NCBI RefSeq assembly: GCF_015776785.2 | Contig: NZ_LFMD02000002.1 | Span: forward strand, 1,018,774-1,082,773 | Direction of reading: 5' to 3' | From: Kitasatospora sp. SUK 42 | Lineage (GTDB): Bacteria; Actinomycetota; Actinomycetes; Streptomycetales; Streptomycetaceae | DNA: 64,000 nt | In this document: positions 55,528-64,000 of the stretch, piece after piece | How positions within the stretch are numbered: the stretch's first letter is position 1 | How the letters are laid out: every line of letters begins with the position of its first letter | The notes under the pieces: model-generated | The model's database searches: none | Told to the model about the DNA's origin: nothing | The model's input: the letters and a program-made list of their open reading frames with translations, nothing else | Position numbers and translations under genes: made by a program

Positions 55528-56367
55528 TCACGGCGCGTCGGCCCGGGCGGGGTCGACGGGGGTGGCCGGCGCGGGCAGGCTGGCGCGCGCGCCGAGGTCG
55601 CCGATGCCGTAGACGAGTCGGCTGCGGTCGGCGGAGTAGCGGGTCTCGATGACCCGGACGGGCCCGCGCCGGTCGTAGGTGACGCGGGTCTGCACCATGA
55701 GCGGGACGCCGGGGCCGCCCTGGAACCACTGGGCCTCCTCGGGGCCGGGCATCCGGGCGACCAGGTGGTCGACGGCGCCGACCTCGGTGCGGCCGAGCGC
55801 GGCGAGCACGGCCTCGTCGCCGCCCTCGACCGGGTCGGGTTCCATCAGCGGGGTGCCGGCGGCGAGTCCGGCCCGGTAGTGGCTCTCCTCGATGGAGTAG
55901 GGCTCGCGGTCGAGCAGGCGCAGCTGCCGGCGCACCACGATGGCCTCGCCGGGGCGCAGTCCGAGCCGTTCGGCGATGTCGACGCGGGCCCGGACGATCA
56001 TCATCTCGAAGTCGGTGCTGAGTTCGCGCCCGGCTTCGGCGGCTTCGCCGTGGTAGACGGCGGAGGGCGCGGCGAGGCAGTCGCGCGGCGCGGGGGCGAG
56101 GGTGGGCCCGTAGGCGCGGTGGTCCAGTACGGGGTGTTCGCGCAGGTACGTGCCCTTGCCCTGGAGGCGGACCAGGCGGCCTTCGTTGACCAGGACGTCG
56201 ACGGCGAGCCGGACGGTGTTGCGGGCGACTCCGTACTGGCGTTCCAGTTCGCTCTCGACCGGCAGGGCGGCGTCGGCGGTGAACTCGCCTTCGGCGATCC
56301 GGCGGCGCAGGTCGGCGGCGAGGCGCTGGTATTTGGGCGATTGGGCGGTGCCCCGGGGGATTGTCAC
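55528..56367 (-). CDS. GntR-family regulator, HutC subfamily (UTRA domain)
   Basis: 279 residues. N-terminal winged helix (KYQRLAADLRRRIAEGEFTADAALPVESELERQYGVARNTVRLAVDVLVNEGRLVRLQGKGTYL), then a UTRA ligand domain (about 95-250: LGLRPGEAIVVRRQLRLLDREPYSIEESHY). GTG 56367. The 3' end and the gap before mrx1 carry 18-bp direct repeats (GTCGGCGGACGTCACGGC at 55497 and 55517). No metabolic operon is adjacent, so the ligand is unknown. Confidence 0.9.
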   Translation of the reverse strand: MTIPRGTAQSPKYQRLAADLRRRIAEGEFTADAALPVESELERQYGVARNTVRLAVDVLVNEGRLVRLQGKGTYLREHPVLDHRAYGPTLAPAPRDCLAAPSAVYHGEAAEAGRELSTDFEMMIVRARVDIAERLGLRPGEAIVVRRQLRLLDREPYSIEESHYRAGLAAGTPLMEPDPVEGGDEAVLAALGRTEVGAVDHLVARMPGPEEAQWFQGGPGVPLMVQTRVTYDRRGPVRVIETRYSADRSRLVYGIGDLGARASLPAPATPVDPARADAP

Positions 56368-56534
56368 CCGAGTGAATGTAGCGAGCGCGGTGACGGGGTT
56401 TCAGCCGTTTCCGGCAATGTCGTCCGGGCGGGTTGACGGTGGGGGTCTGGGGGTGCCCGGCGGTAGCAGAACTGGCCCGTCCGATCACGAACATCCGGTT
56501 GTGACGGATTCCGGCAGGGGTGGAAAAGAAATAC

Positions 56535-56564
56535 GGGGGCGTGCGACAAAAGCCGCACGCCCCC
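56535..56564 (-). terminator. Terminator of nudC
   Basis: 11-bp arms GGGGGCGTGCG with loop ACAAAAGC; on the minus strand followed by CGTATTTCTTTTCC. Two copies of ACGAGTACTC lie beside it (56571-56590). Confidence 0.85.
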
Positions 56565-56645
56565 ACTCCCACGAGTACTCACGAGTACTCACCAGAGCTC
56601 ACGGGCATTCAGGAGAACGCAGGAGCCCCAGAAATTCGTACAGGA

Positions 56646-57581
56646 TTACCAGCGCGCCGCCGAGGGCAGCGGCTCGCCGTACCAGAGTTCGACCAGGTGG
56701 CGTGCGATCGAGATGCCGGAGGGCGGCAGGATCTCGCCCGCCTCCATCCCGGCCCGCAGCTCCTCCCTGGAGAACCAGCGCGCCTCCGCCAGCTCCTCGC
56801 CGTCGACGGTGATCTCGGTGCCGCCGGGCAGCGCCTTGCCCGCGAAGCCGAGCATCAGGCTGGACGGGAACGGCCAGGGCTGGCTGGCGACGTAGCGCAC
56901 CTCGCCGACCCGCACCCCCGCCTCCTCCTGCACCTCGCGGGCCACCGCCTGCTCGATCGACTCCCCCGGCTCGACGAAGCCGGCCAGCGTGGACCAGCGG
57001 CCCTCGGGCCACAGCGCCTGGCGGCCGAGCAGGCAGCGGTCCTGCTCGTCGGTGATCACCATGATCACCGCCGGGTCGGTGCGCGGGTAGTGCTCGGCCG
57101 CGCAGGAGGTGCAGCGCCGCACGTGCCCGGCGCCGGCCTTCTCGGTCGGGTGGCCGCAGCGCGAGCAGAAGCTGTGCAGCCGGTGCCAGTGCTCCAGGGC
57201 GACGGCGTGCACCAGCAGCCCCGCGTCCCGGTCGGACAGCAGCGCGCCGACCTCGCGCAGCCCGGCCGGGCGGGCGTCGCCGTCCAGCCGCCCCGGCAGG
57301 CTCTCGCCGGCCAGCGCGAAGTAGGAGACGCCGTCCTCGTCGGTGCCGAGGAAGTACCGGTCCCCGGTCTGCGGCGCCTCGAAGGAGGGCATCAGCACCA
57401 GTTCGGTGCCCTGCGCGGTGTCGACCACGAAGACCTCGCCGCCGGCGATCGGCAGCACCCTGGTGGAGGGGTGGCTCCAGGCGGCGGCCAGCCACGGCTC
57501 GTCGAACCGGTGCTCGGCCGCCCGGTCCACTCCGGCCCTGGCCAGGGCGAGCGGGCGATCGGTCTCAGGCACGGTGCTCAC
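56646..57581 (-). CDS. nudC: NAD+ diphosphatase NudC
   Basis: 311 residues. Hydrolyses NADH/NAD+ and removes NAD caps from RNA. Zinc ribbon CSRCGHPTEK ... CTSCAAEHYPRTDPAVI (about 138-165), Nudix box GFVEPGESIEQAVAREVQEEAG (about 200-222), and the NudC signature SQPWPFPSSLMLGF. GTG 57581 with GGAACGAA upstream. The mycobacterial orthologue Rv3199c occupies the same place after uvrD2 and mrx1. Confidence 0.95.
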   Translation of the reverse strand: MSTVPETDRPLALARAGVDRAAEHRFDEPWLAAAWSHPSTRVLPIAGGEVFVVDTAQGTELVLMPSFEAPQTGDRYFLGTDEDGVSYFALAGESLPGRLDGDARPAGLREVGALLSDRDAGLLVHAVALEHWHRLHSFCSRCGHPTEKAGAGHVRRCTSCAAEHYPRTDPAVIMVITDEQDRCLLGRQALWPEGRWSTLAGFVEPGESIEQAVAREVQEEAGVRVGEVRYVASQPWPFPSSLMLGFAGKALPGGTEITVDGEELAEARWFSREELRAGMEAGEILPPSGISIARHLVELWYGEPLPSAARW

Positions 57582-57660
57582 TTCGTTCCATCCCCACGTG
57601 GTGAATCAGGTGAATCATCCGGATGAGTGATCTGACGGCCATGGCGCGCGAAGGACGCGG

Positions 57661-59064
57661 TCACGCGCCGGGCCGGAAGTTCTCGGCCAGATCGCCCCAG
57701 AGGTAGGCGGCGGTCTCGACGCCCTTGGCCAGCAGGCCCAGCTCGACCTTCTCGTTGACCGAGTGCCAGCCGTCCGAGGGCACCGAGATGCCGAGGAACA
57801 GCACCGGGGCGCCCAGCACGTCCTGGAGGTCGGCGGCGGGGCCGGAGCCGCCCTCGCGGGTGAAGAGGACCTTCTGCTCGAAGGCCCGGCTCATCGCGCG
57901 GACGGTGGACTGGAGCGCCGGGTGGTCCAGCGGGGTCAGGCAGGGCCGGGTGGCCCCCGGGAAGACCAGCTCGTACCGGATGCCCTCGGGAACCCGCTCG
58001 GCCACCCAGTCCCGCACCGCCTCGCGGACCTTCTCCACCTCCTGCCCGGCGACCAGCCGGAAGGACAGCTTGAGGTGCGCCGAGGACGGCACGATGGTCT
58101 TGCCGCCGGGGCCCGTGTAGCCGCCCCAGATGCCGTTGACCTCCGCGGTCGGGCGGGCCCAGACCCGCTCCAGGGTGGAGTACCCGGCCTCGCCGCGGGT
58201 GCCGTACGACTTGGCGACCCGCAGCCACTGCGCCTCGTCGAAGGGCAGCTCGGCGAACAGCTCGCGCTCGCGCTCGGTCAGCTCCACGACCCCGTCGTAG
58301 AAGCCCGGGACCGCCACCCTGCGGTCGGCGTCGTGCAGGGCGGCGGCCAGCTCGGCCGCGACCTGCGCCGGGTTGGGCACGGCGCCGCCGAAGGAGCCGG
58401 AGTGGATGTCGGTGTCCGGCCCGTACAGGTCGAGCTGGGCGTCCGCGAGACCGCGCATGCCGGTGCAGACGGTGGGCGTGGTCTCGGACCACATGCCGGT
58501 GTCGGAGATGACCACCACGTCGGCGGCCAGCCGCCCGGCCTCGCGCCGCACCAGGTCGGCGAAGTTCGGCGAGCCGGACTCCTCCTCGCCCTCGATCAGC
58601 AGCTTGAGGTTGACGGCCGGCGCGGTGCGGCCGGTGGCGTCCAGGTGGGCGCGCACGCCCAGGGTGTGGAAGAACACCTGGCCCTTGTCGTCGGCGGCGC
58701 CGCGCGCGTACAGCCGCTCCCCCACCACGGTCGGGGTGAACGGCTCGGTGTCCCAGCCGTCCTCCTTGGCCGCGGGCTGCACGTCGTGGTGCCCGTAGAC
58801 CAGGACGGTCGGCGCGGACGGATCCCCGGAGGGCCACTCGGCGAACACCGCCGGCAGCCCGTCGGTCTCCCACACCTCGGCCACCGGGAAGCCGGTCTCG
58901 CGCAGCTTGGCGGCCAGCCACTCGGCGGAGCGCCGCACGTCACCGGCCCGCTCGGGGTCGGCGGACACCGAGGGGATGGCCAGCCACTCGGAGAGGTCCG
59001 CGAGGAACGCGGGCTGGTGGCGGTCGATGAAGGAGCGGACGGCGCTGTCCGGGGTTCTCGTCAT
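57661..59064 (-). CDS. M20 family dipeptidase
   Basis: 467 residues of the M20 metallopeptidase family (carnosinase/DapE-like). Metal ligands are visible: VYGHHDVQPA (His), ARGAADDKGQ (bridging Asp), LIEGEEESGS (Glu-Glu), ISDTGMW (Asp) and DGWHSVNEKV (His). The dimerisation insert is in the usual place. ATG 59064 starts the fold. No signal peptide, so cytoplasmic; likely breaks down imported dipeptides. Confidence 0.93.
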   Translation of the reverse strand: MTRTPDSAVRSFIDRHQPAFLADLSEWLAIPSVSADPERAGDVRRSAEWLAAKLRETGFPVAEVWETDGLPAVFAEWPSGDPSAPTVLVYGHHDVQPAAKEDGWDTEPFTPTVVGERLYARGAADDKGQVFFHTLGVRAHLDATGRTAPAVNLKLLIEGEEESGSPNFADLVRREAGRLAADVVVISDTGMWSETTPTVCTGMRGLADAQLDLYGPDTDIHSGSFGGAVPNPAQVAAELAAALHDADRRVAVPGFYDGVVELTERERELFAELPFDEAQWLRVAKSYGTRGEAGYSTLERVWARPTAEVNGIWGGYTGPGGKTIVPSSAHLKLSFRLVAGQEVEKVREAVRDWVAERVPEGIRYELVFPGATRPCLTPLDHPALQSTVRAMSRAFEQKVLFTREGGSGPAADLQDVLGAPVLFLGISVPSDGWHSVNEKVELGLLAKGVETAAYLWGDLAENFRPGA

Positions 59065-59140
59065 ACCGACGACTGTAGTTCGCCCGTGCGGGTGCCCGCC
59101 CCGGCCGTCCGGCTGCCGGGCCCCGCAGGGGCTGTAACCT

Positions 59141-59182
59141 CCGTCACCCCCGGCCGCGCGCGGAGGCGGCCGGGGGTGACGG
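59141..59182 (-). terminator. Terminator of ABC exporter operon
   Basis: Perfect 16-bp arms CCGTCACCCCCGGCCG, 10-nt loop, 20 nt after the permease stop. Confidence 0.88.
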
Positions 59183-59201
59183 AAGGCGCGTGCGGAAGGC
59201 C

Positions 59202-62077
59202 TCAGCCCGAGCGGCGCAGCAGCGAGATCCGCGAGCGGGTGAGCAGCGCCGCGAGCCCGGCCGCGAGCACCGGCAGCAGCACGACGGTGGCCGCGATGGT
59301 GGGCCACGGGAAGACCACGAGCGCCTTGTTGGCGATCTCCTCGGGGCTCATGCCGGGGTAGGTGCTCGCCGCGCCCTCGACCTTGCGCAGCGCCATGCCC
59401 GGCACGATGCCGCAGACGACGCCGAGCAGGGCGCCCATGGCGGCGATGACGCCGCACTGGAAGCCGGACAGCGAGCGCCGGATGCGGGGCTCGGCGCCGA
59501 CCGCCGCGAGGGTGGTCAGGTCGTGCTGGGAGTCGGCGGCGGCCAGTCCGGTGGCGATTCCGGCCGCGCCGAGGGCGACCAGGGCGGCGAAGACGGTCAG
59601 GCCGAGGGTGACGAGGTCGGCGTCGGACTGGTAGCCGCGTTCGATGGTGAGGACGCTGTTGTCGGTGATCTTGGCGAGTGCGCCGTCGGCCTTCTGGTTG
59701 GCACCGTCGGAGGGCATCGCGGCGGGCAGCCAGACCGAGCCGGTCGGCGCGGTGGTGAAGCCGAGCCTGGCGGCGGTGTCCGGGCTGATCACGGCCTGGC
59801 CGGGGGCGGGCAGGACGGGGTCCGCGAGGACGGCGTCGACGGCGATCTCGGTGCGGACGGGCTTCTTGTTGGCGCCGCCCGCGTTGGGGTTGTACGGCTC
59901 GGTGTACTGGATGGCGACCTTGCCGTCCTTGACGTAGCGGGCGTCGAAGACGACGGCCTTGCCGGCGGCGAGGGCCCGGCCGGGGGCCGGGTCGGTGACG
60001 CCGTAGAGGTTGTGCAGCAGGGTGGCGTCACCGGCCATCAGCTGGCCGTAGGGGGTGCGCCGCCGGGTGTCGGCGTGGCAGCGGGGGTCGCTCTCCAGAA
60101 TCCGGTCGACCTCGCCGGGGCCGAACTCGCGGTCGTCGTCGAGGGCGGGGCAGCGGTCCTCCTTGGGCCTGTCGACGGCGATGTAGCCGCAGGAGCCGAT
60201 GTCGGAGCAGTCGCCCTTGTAGTTGACGCGCTGGACGTCGGCGCGCGGGCCGAGGTCGGGGATGCTGCGTTCGACGGCCGTACGCATCTGCGGTATCAGC
60301 TTGCTGTCGGCGCCGGTCAGCCAGCTGCTGCCGAGCATGACCGCGCCGGAGGGGCCGCTGGCGACGTACTCGCGCCGGTACTGCTCCTCGGAGCTGCTGG
60401 TGTAGACGCCGACGGCGACGGAGCCGGCGACGGCGGCCATGACGGCGGCGACGGCGGGCGCGGTGCGGCCGCGGTGGCGCACGGAGTCGCGCAGGGCGAG
60501 CCGGGGGCCGAGCGAGAGCCAGCGGCCGAGCCGGCCGAAGAGGCCGACCAGGTAGGGCGTCAGGGCGACCATGCCGAGTTCGGCGAGGGCCGAGCCGCCG
60601 AGGACGGCGAGGCTGCGGTTGCCGAAGCCGCTGGTGGCGCCGAGCAGGGCGAGGGCGGCGCCGCCGCCGAGCATCAGCAGGCCGAGCACGGCGAGCTTGC
60701 GGCTCGGCGGCTTGAGCGAGTCGCGGCCGGTGAGCGCGGCGACGACGTCCTGGCGGGAGGCCTGGACGGCGGGGACGACGGCGGCGAGCAGTCCGGTGAC
60801 CAGGCCGACCAGCAGGATGCCGAGCAGGTCGAGCGGCTGGAGGGCGAAGTGGCCGAAGCGCCGGCCGGAGTGCTCCTCGGCCTGGGTGCGCAGCAGCGCG
60901 ACCAGGCCGACGCCGAGGCCGAGGCCGATGACGGCGCCGGTGATGCCGAGGACGATGCCGCCGCCGAGGACGACGGCGCGGACGCTGGAGCGGTCACCGC
61001 CGGCGGCGGCGAGCAGGCCGAGCTGCCGCCGGGAGCGCCGTGCCCCGACGGCGAAGGCGGGGCCCGCGAGGAGCACGATCTCCAGCAGGGCCATGCCGGC
61101 GACGGTGGCGAGGATGACGATGTAGGTCCGGTCGAAGTACCCGGTGTCGGGGCCCTGGTGTTGGTCCTGTTGGACGTAGTACGGGACGTCGCCGCGGGCC
61201 GGCGGGTCGATCAGGACGGCGCGCGAGGTCAGCTTGAAGCCGTACTCGTTGAGTTCGGTGACCTTGTGCCAGTCGAGGACGGCGCCGGCGGGGAGCTTGA
61301 CCAGCCAGCTGGTGGGTTCGCCGCCGCCGTCGGCGGTGCCGCTGTCGCCGGGGCCGCCGGCCGCGGGGCTCTTGGGGAGCCGGTCGATCAGGGCGCCGGG
61401 GCGGGCGATGAGCTCGATGGCGGTCAGGGCGCCGGGGTACTCGTAGACGCCGGTGATGGTGAAGGGGTCGGATTCCAGGCCGCGGACGGCGGTCCGGTCG
61501 CCGATCTTGAGGCCGGAGCGCGTGAGGAACTCCGTGGTGACGGCGGCCTCGTGCTCGCTCGCGGGGGCCCGGCCCTTGAGCTGGACGACCCGGCCGTTCC
61601 AGACCGGGTCGGTCAGGTCGGCCTCGCTGACGCGGGTGCTGAGCAGGCCTTCGGTGCTGCTGGCCGCGGTGTACGGGCCCTCGCGTTCGGGCACGAGGGT
61701 GGCACCGGCCGGGAGCAACTGGCGGGCCAGTTCGGCGGGTTCGGTCTTGAGGGAGCGCTGCTGCGCGGCGGTGTACTGGGGGGCTTCGCCGTCCTTGGCC
61801 GTGTTCCGGGGGTTCTGGATGATGAGCCCCTGGTCCGGGTCGGGCGCCTGCTTGACGGAGGAGCCGCGTTCGATCATCGACAGTTCGGCGGCGGCCTGGC
61901 CCATGACGCGTGCGGCGTGTTCGGTGGGCGTGAGTTCGGCGCTGCGGAAGACGACGTCGGCGCCGGTGACGCCGAGGACGGGCAGGGCGACCATGGCGAC
62001 GACGAGGGCGCTGCGGCCCTTGGCGCGCAGGGCGTCGCGACGGGCGATGCGCAGGGCGACCCGCCAGGCGCTGAGCT

Positions 62078-62081
<4 letters not shown>
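59202..62081 (-). CDS. ABC transporter permease, FtsX/MacB type
   Basis: 959 residues with a duplicated FtsX layout: N-terminal helix, large external domain (about 60-330), three helices (about 335-470), linker, another external domain (about 540-760) and three terminal helices. The external loop has the Cys-containing [17 protein letters not shown]. Such MacB-like permeases do not import; they export or remodel envelope molecules. ATG 62081 overlaps the ATPase stop by 4 nt. Third gene of padR-ATPase-permease. Confidence 0.9.
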
Positions 62082-62842
<761 letters not shown>

Positions 62843-62910
62843 GATTCCCCCCTAGTGCTGGGTGTGGGCTCGGGGTCGGGCTCCGAGCCGGTGGTTCGGT
62901 GCCTGGGCCC

Positions 62911-63558
62911 TCAGGCGCGCAGGCGGCGCCCGCGCTTGGCGGGAGCGGCGGCGTCGTCGCGGGCGGGCTCGGCGGCGCGGGTCTGCTGGAGTTCGGCCTG
63001 CTGGGCGAGGCGGGTCTCGCAGTGGTCGAGCCAGCGGATCTCGGCCTCGGTCTGGAAGATCAGCTGGTCGAGGACGAGCAGCCAGGCGAGTTCGTTGCTC
63101 GCGGAGGGCGCCGCGCCGGGCCTGGCCCCCTTACCCGATGAGTGCGGCCCGGCCAGGGCGCGGCCCTTGAGCCGGGTGTAGTCCTGCAGGGCCTTGATGC
63201 TGTGCCGGCGCTGCCCCTGGACGACGGCGGAGACGTCGACCCCGGGGACGGTGACGGCCATGGCGAGCTTGATCGCCAGTTCGTCGCGCGGGGGGTTGGT
63301 CCGGGGCACCGGGGTGTCGAACCAGGCCCGCAGCTCGGCGCGGCCGGCCTCGGTGACGCCGTAGAACTGGTGGCCCTCCTCGTCCTCCCCGGCGGCCTCG
63401 ACCAGGCCGTCGCGCTCCAGTCGGGACAGCGTCGTGTAGACCTGCCCGACGTTGAGCGGCCAGGTGGCGCCGGTGCGCGCCTCGAACTCGGTGCGCAGCT
63501 GGTAGCCGTAGCGGGGGCCCTCGTCGAGCAGGGCGAGCAGACCGTGTCTGATGGACAT
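62911..63558 (-). CDS. PadR-family transcriptional regulator
   Basis: 215 residues. N-terminal winged helix of PadR type (HGLLALLDEGPRYGYQLRTEFEARTGATWPLNVGQVYTTLSRLERDGLV), then a coiled C-terminal dimerisation region (about 95-190) and a basic tail KRGRRLR. ATG 63558. The promoter is leaderless and overlaps a palindromic site, so it should repress itself and the ABC operon downstream until an inducer (often a toxic aromatic or drug) is bound. Confidence 0.92.
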   Translation of the reverse strand: MSIRHGLLALLDEGPRYGYQLRTEFEARTGATWPLNVGQVYTTLSRLERDGLVEAAGEDEEGHQFYGVTEAGRAELRAWFDTPVPRTNPPRDELAIKLAMAVTVPGVDVSAVVQGQRRHSIKALQDYTRLKGRALAGPHSSGKGARPGAAPSASNELAWLLVLDQLIFQTEAEIRWLDHCETRLAQQAELQQTRAAEPARDDAAAPAKRGRRLRA

Positions 63559-63595
63559 ACTCAGTATGTATACCCGGTATGCCCGGCCGCCTCAA
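63556..63595 (-). promoter_or_regulatory. PadR autoregulated leaderless promoter/operator
   Basis: Minus strand: -35 TTGAGG (63595-63590), 17-bp spacer, -10 TATACA (63572-63567), 8 nt before the ATG. The region contains ATACT-like half-sites in inverted order, ATACCGGGTAT and ATACTGAGTAT, the second touching the start codon. Confidence 0.75.
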
Positions 63596-63625
63596 GCCGC
63601 GCCCCCTCCGGTACCGTCGTGCGGT

Positions 63626-64000
63626 GTGAGCCAGTTGCGCATCGCCACCTTCAACCTGTTGCACGGTCAGCCGCTCGCCCCGGACGGGGCGCCCCGGCCC
63701 TACCCGCTGGACGCGGGCGCCCCGCTGGCGGAGGCGGTGGCCGCGCTGGACGCCGACGTGCTGGCGCTGCAGGAGGTGGACCGGCACCAGCCGCGCTCGG
63801 GCGGCACCGACCAGGCGGCGGTGGCGGCCGCGGCGATGGGCGCGGGCGACTGGCGCTTCGCCGCCGCGCTGCACGGCCGCCCGGCGCCCGTGGCGGGCTG
63901 GGTGCCGGAGCCGTCCGGGCCCAACGGGCTGCGGGTGTACGGGCCGGGCGAGGTGGGCGACGGCGCCGTGCCCTCGTACGGGACGGCGCTGCTGACCCGG
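63626..64000 (+). CDS. Endonuclease/exonuclease/phosphatase family protein (3' cut by window)
   Basis: Starts at GTG 63626 (SQLRIATFNLLHG); 125 codons are in the window and the frame remains open at base 64000. The EEP N-terminal motifs TFNLLHG (Asn) and VLALQEVD (catalytic Glu) are present. No signal peptide or membrane segment so far. Divergent from padR. Substrate unknown. Confidence 0.85.
   Translation, partial: MSQLRIATFNLLHGQPLAPDGAPRPYPLDAGAPLAEAVAALDADVLALQEVDRHQPRSGGTDQAAVAAAAMGAGDWRFAAALHGRPAPVAGWVPEPSGPNGLRVYGPGEVGDGAVPSYGTALLTR

Overview
The window is uniformly very GC-rich (third codon positions almost all G or C), with many GTG starts and 4-bp ATGA/GTGA gene overlaps. It carries Streptomyces-type markers: sigR-rsrA, a WblC/WhiB7 regulator with an AT-hook, mycoredoxin, B12-riboswitch-controlled nrdAB, DUF397 and DUF2510 proteins. 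It is chromosomal core sequence of a streptomycete (Streptomyces or Kitasatospora; the sequence alone does not decide which). I see no rRNA, CRISPR array, insertion sequence or prophage.

Layout. 1-5.7 kb: carboxylate symporter, histidine phosphatase, AdpA-like regulator, GNAT and DUF2510 genes. 5.9-10.6 kb: a tight set of a processive family 2 glycosyltransferase and two exported glycanases (GH26, and GH12 with a ricin-type lectin domain), which looks like a make-and-trim locus for an extracellular polysaccharide. 10.6-14.5 kb: class Ia ribonucleotide reductase nrdAB behind paired NrdR boxes and a cobalamin riboswitch. 14.5-19.6 kb: DUF397 remnant, VioB-like ferritin-domain protein, membrane-anchored EEP phosphatase, M15 carboxypeptidase and a divergent two-component system. 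19.6-24.8 kb: peptide deformylase with a His/Asp-rich N-terminus, TPR protein, and two overlapping membrane HD/HD-GYP genes. 24.8-32.5 kb: sigR-rsrA under a perfect SigR-type promoter, then hydrolase, SRAP, M50 peptidase, aroA, rsgA, a Gdx-type SMR gene and hisN. 32.5-37.2 kb: catalase and divergent catR sharing an operator, a large Sel1/TPR protein and two tandem initiator tRNAs.

37.2-57.6 kb resembles a neighbourhood conserved in actinobacteria (UPF0182, YlbL, DUF2342 metalloprotease, ABC1 kinase, WhiB7/WblC, UvrD2, mycoredoxin, NudC), with moaE, an SDR, a Nudix hydrolase, a YgjP-like peptidase, an orphan E1-like protein and a GntR regulator interspersed. 57.6-64 kb: M20 dipeptidase, a PadR-controlled ABC exporter operon and the start of another EEP-family gene cut by the window edge.

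Regulation is the richest part of the window. The wblC leader holds an intrinsic terminator whose first arm can pair instead with an upstream segment inside a leader ORF, which is the design of a ribosome-controlled attenuator. Its promoter has the A/T tract expected of WblC autoregulation. Other readable sites are the NrdR boxes, the B12 riboswitch, the SigR promoter, the katA/catR palindrome, AdpA-like half-sites, a PadR-type promoter/operator, an inverted pair of DnaA boxes, and several promoters whose -10 box lies 6-8 nt from the start codon (leaderless mRNAs).
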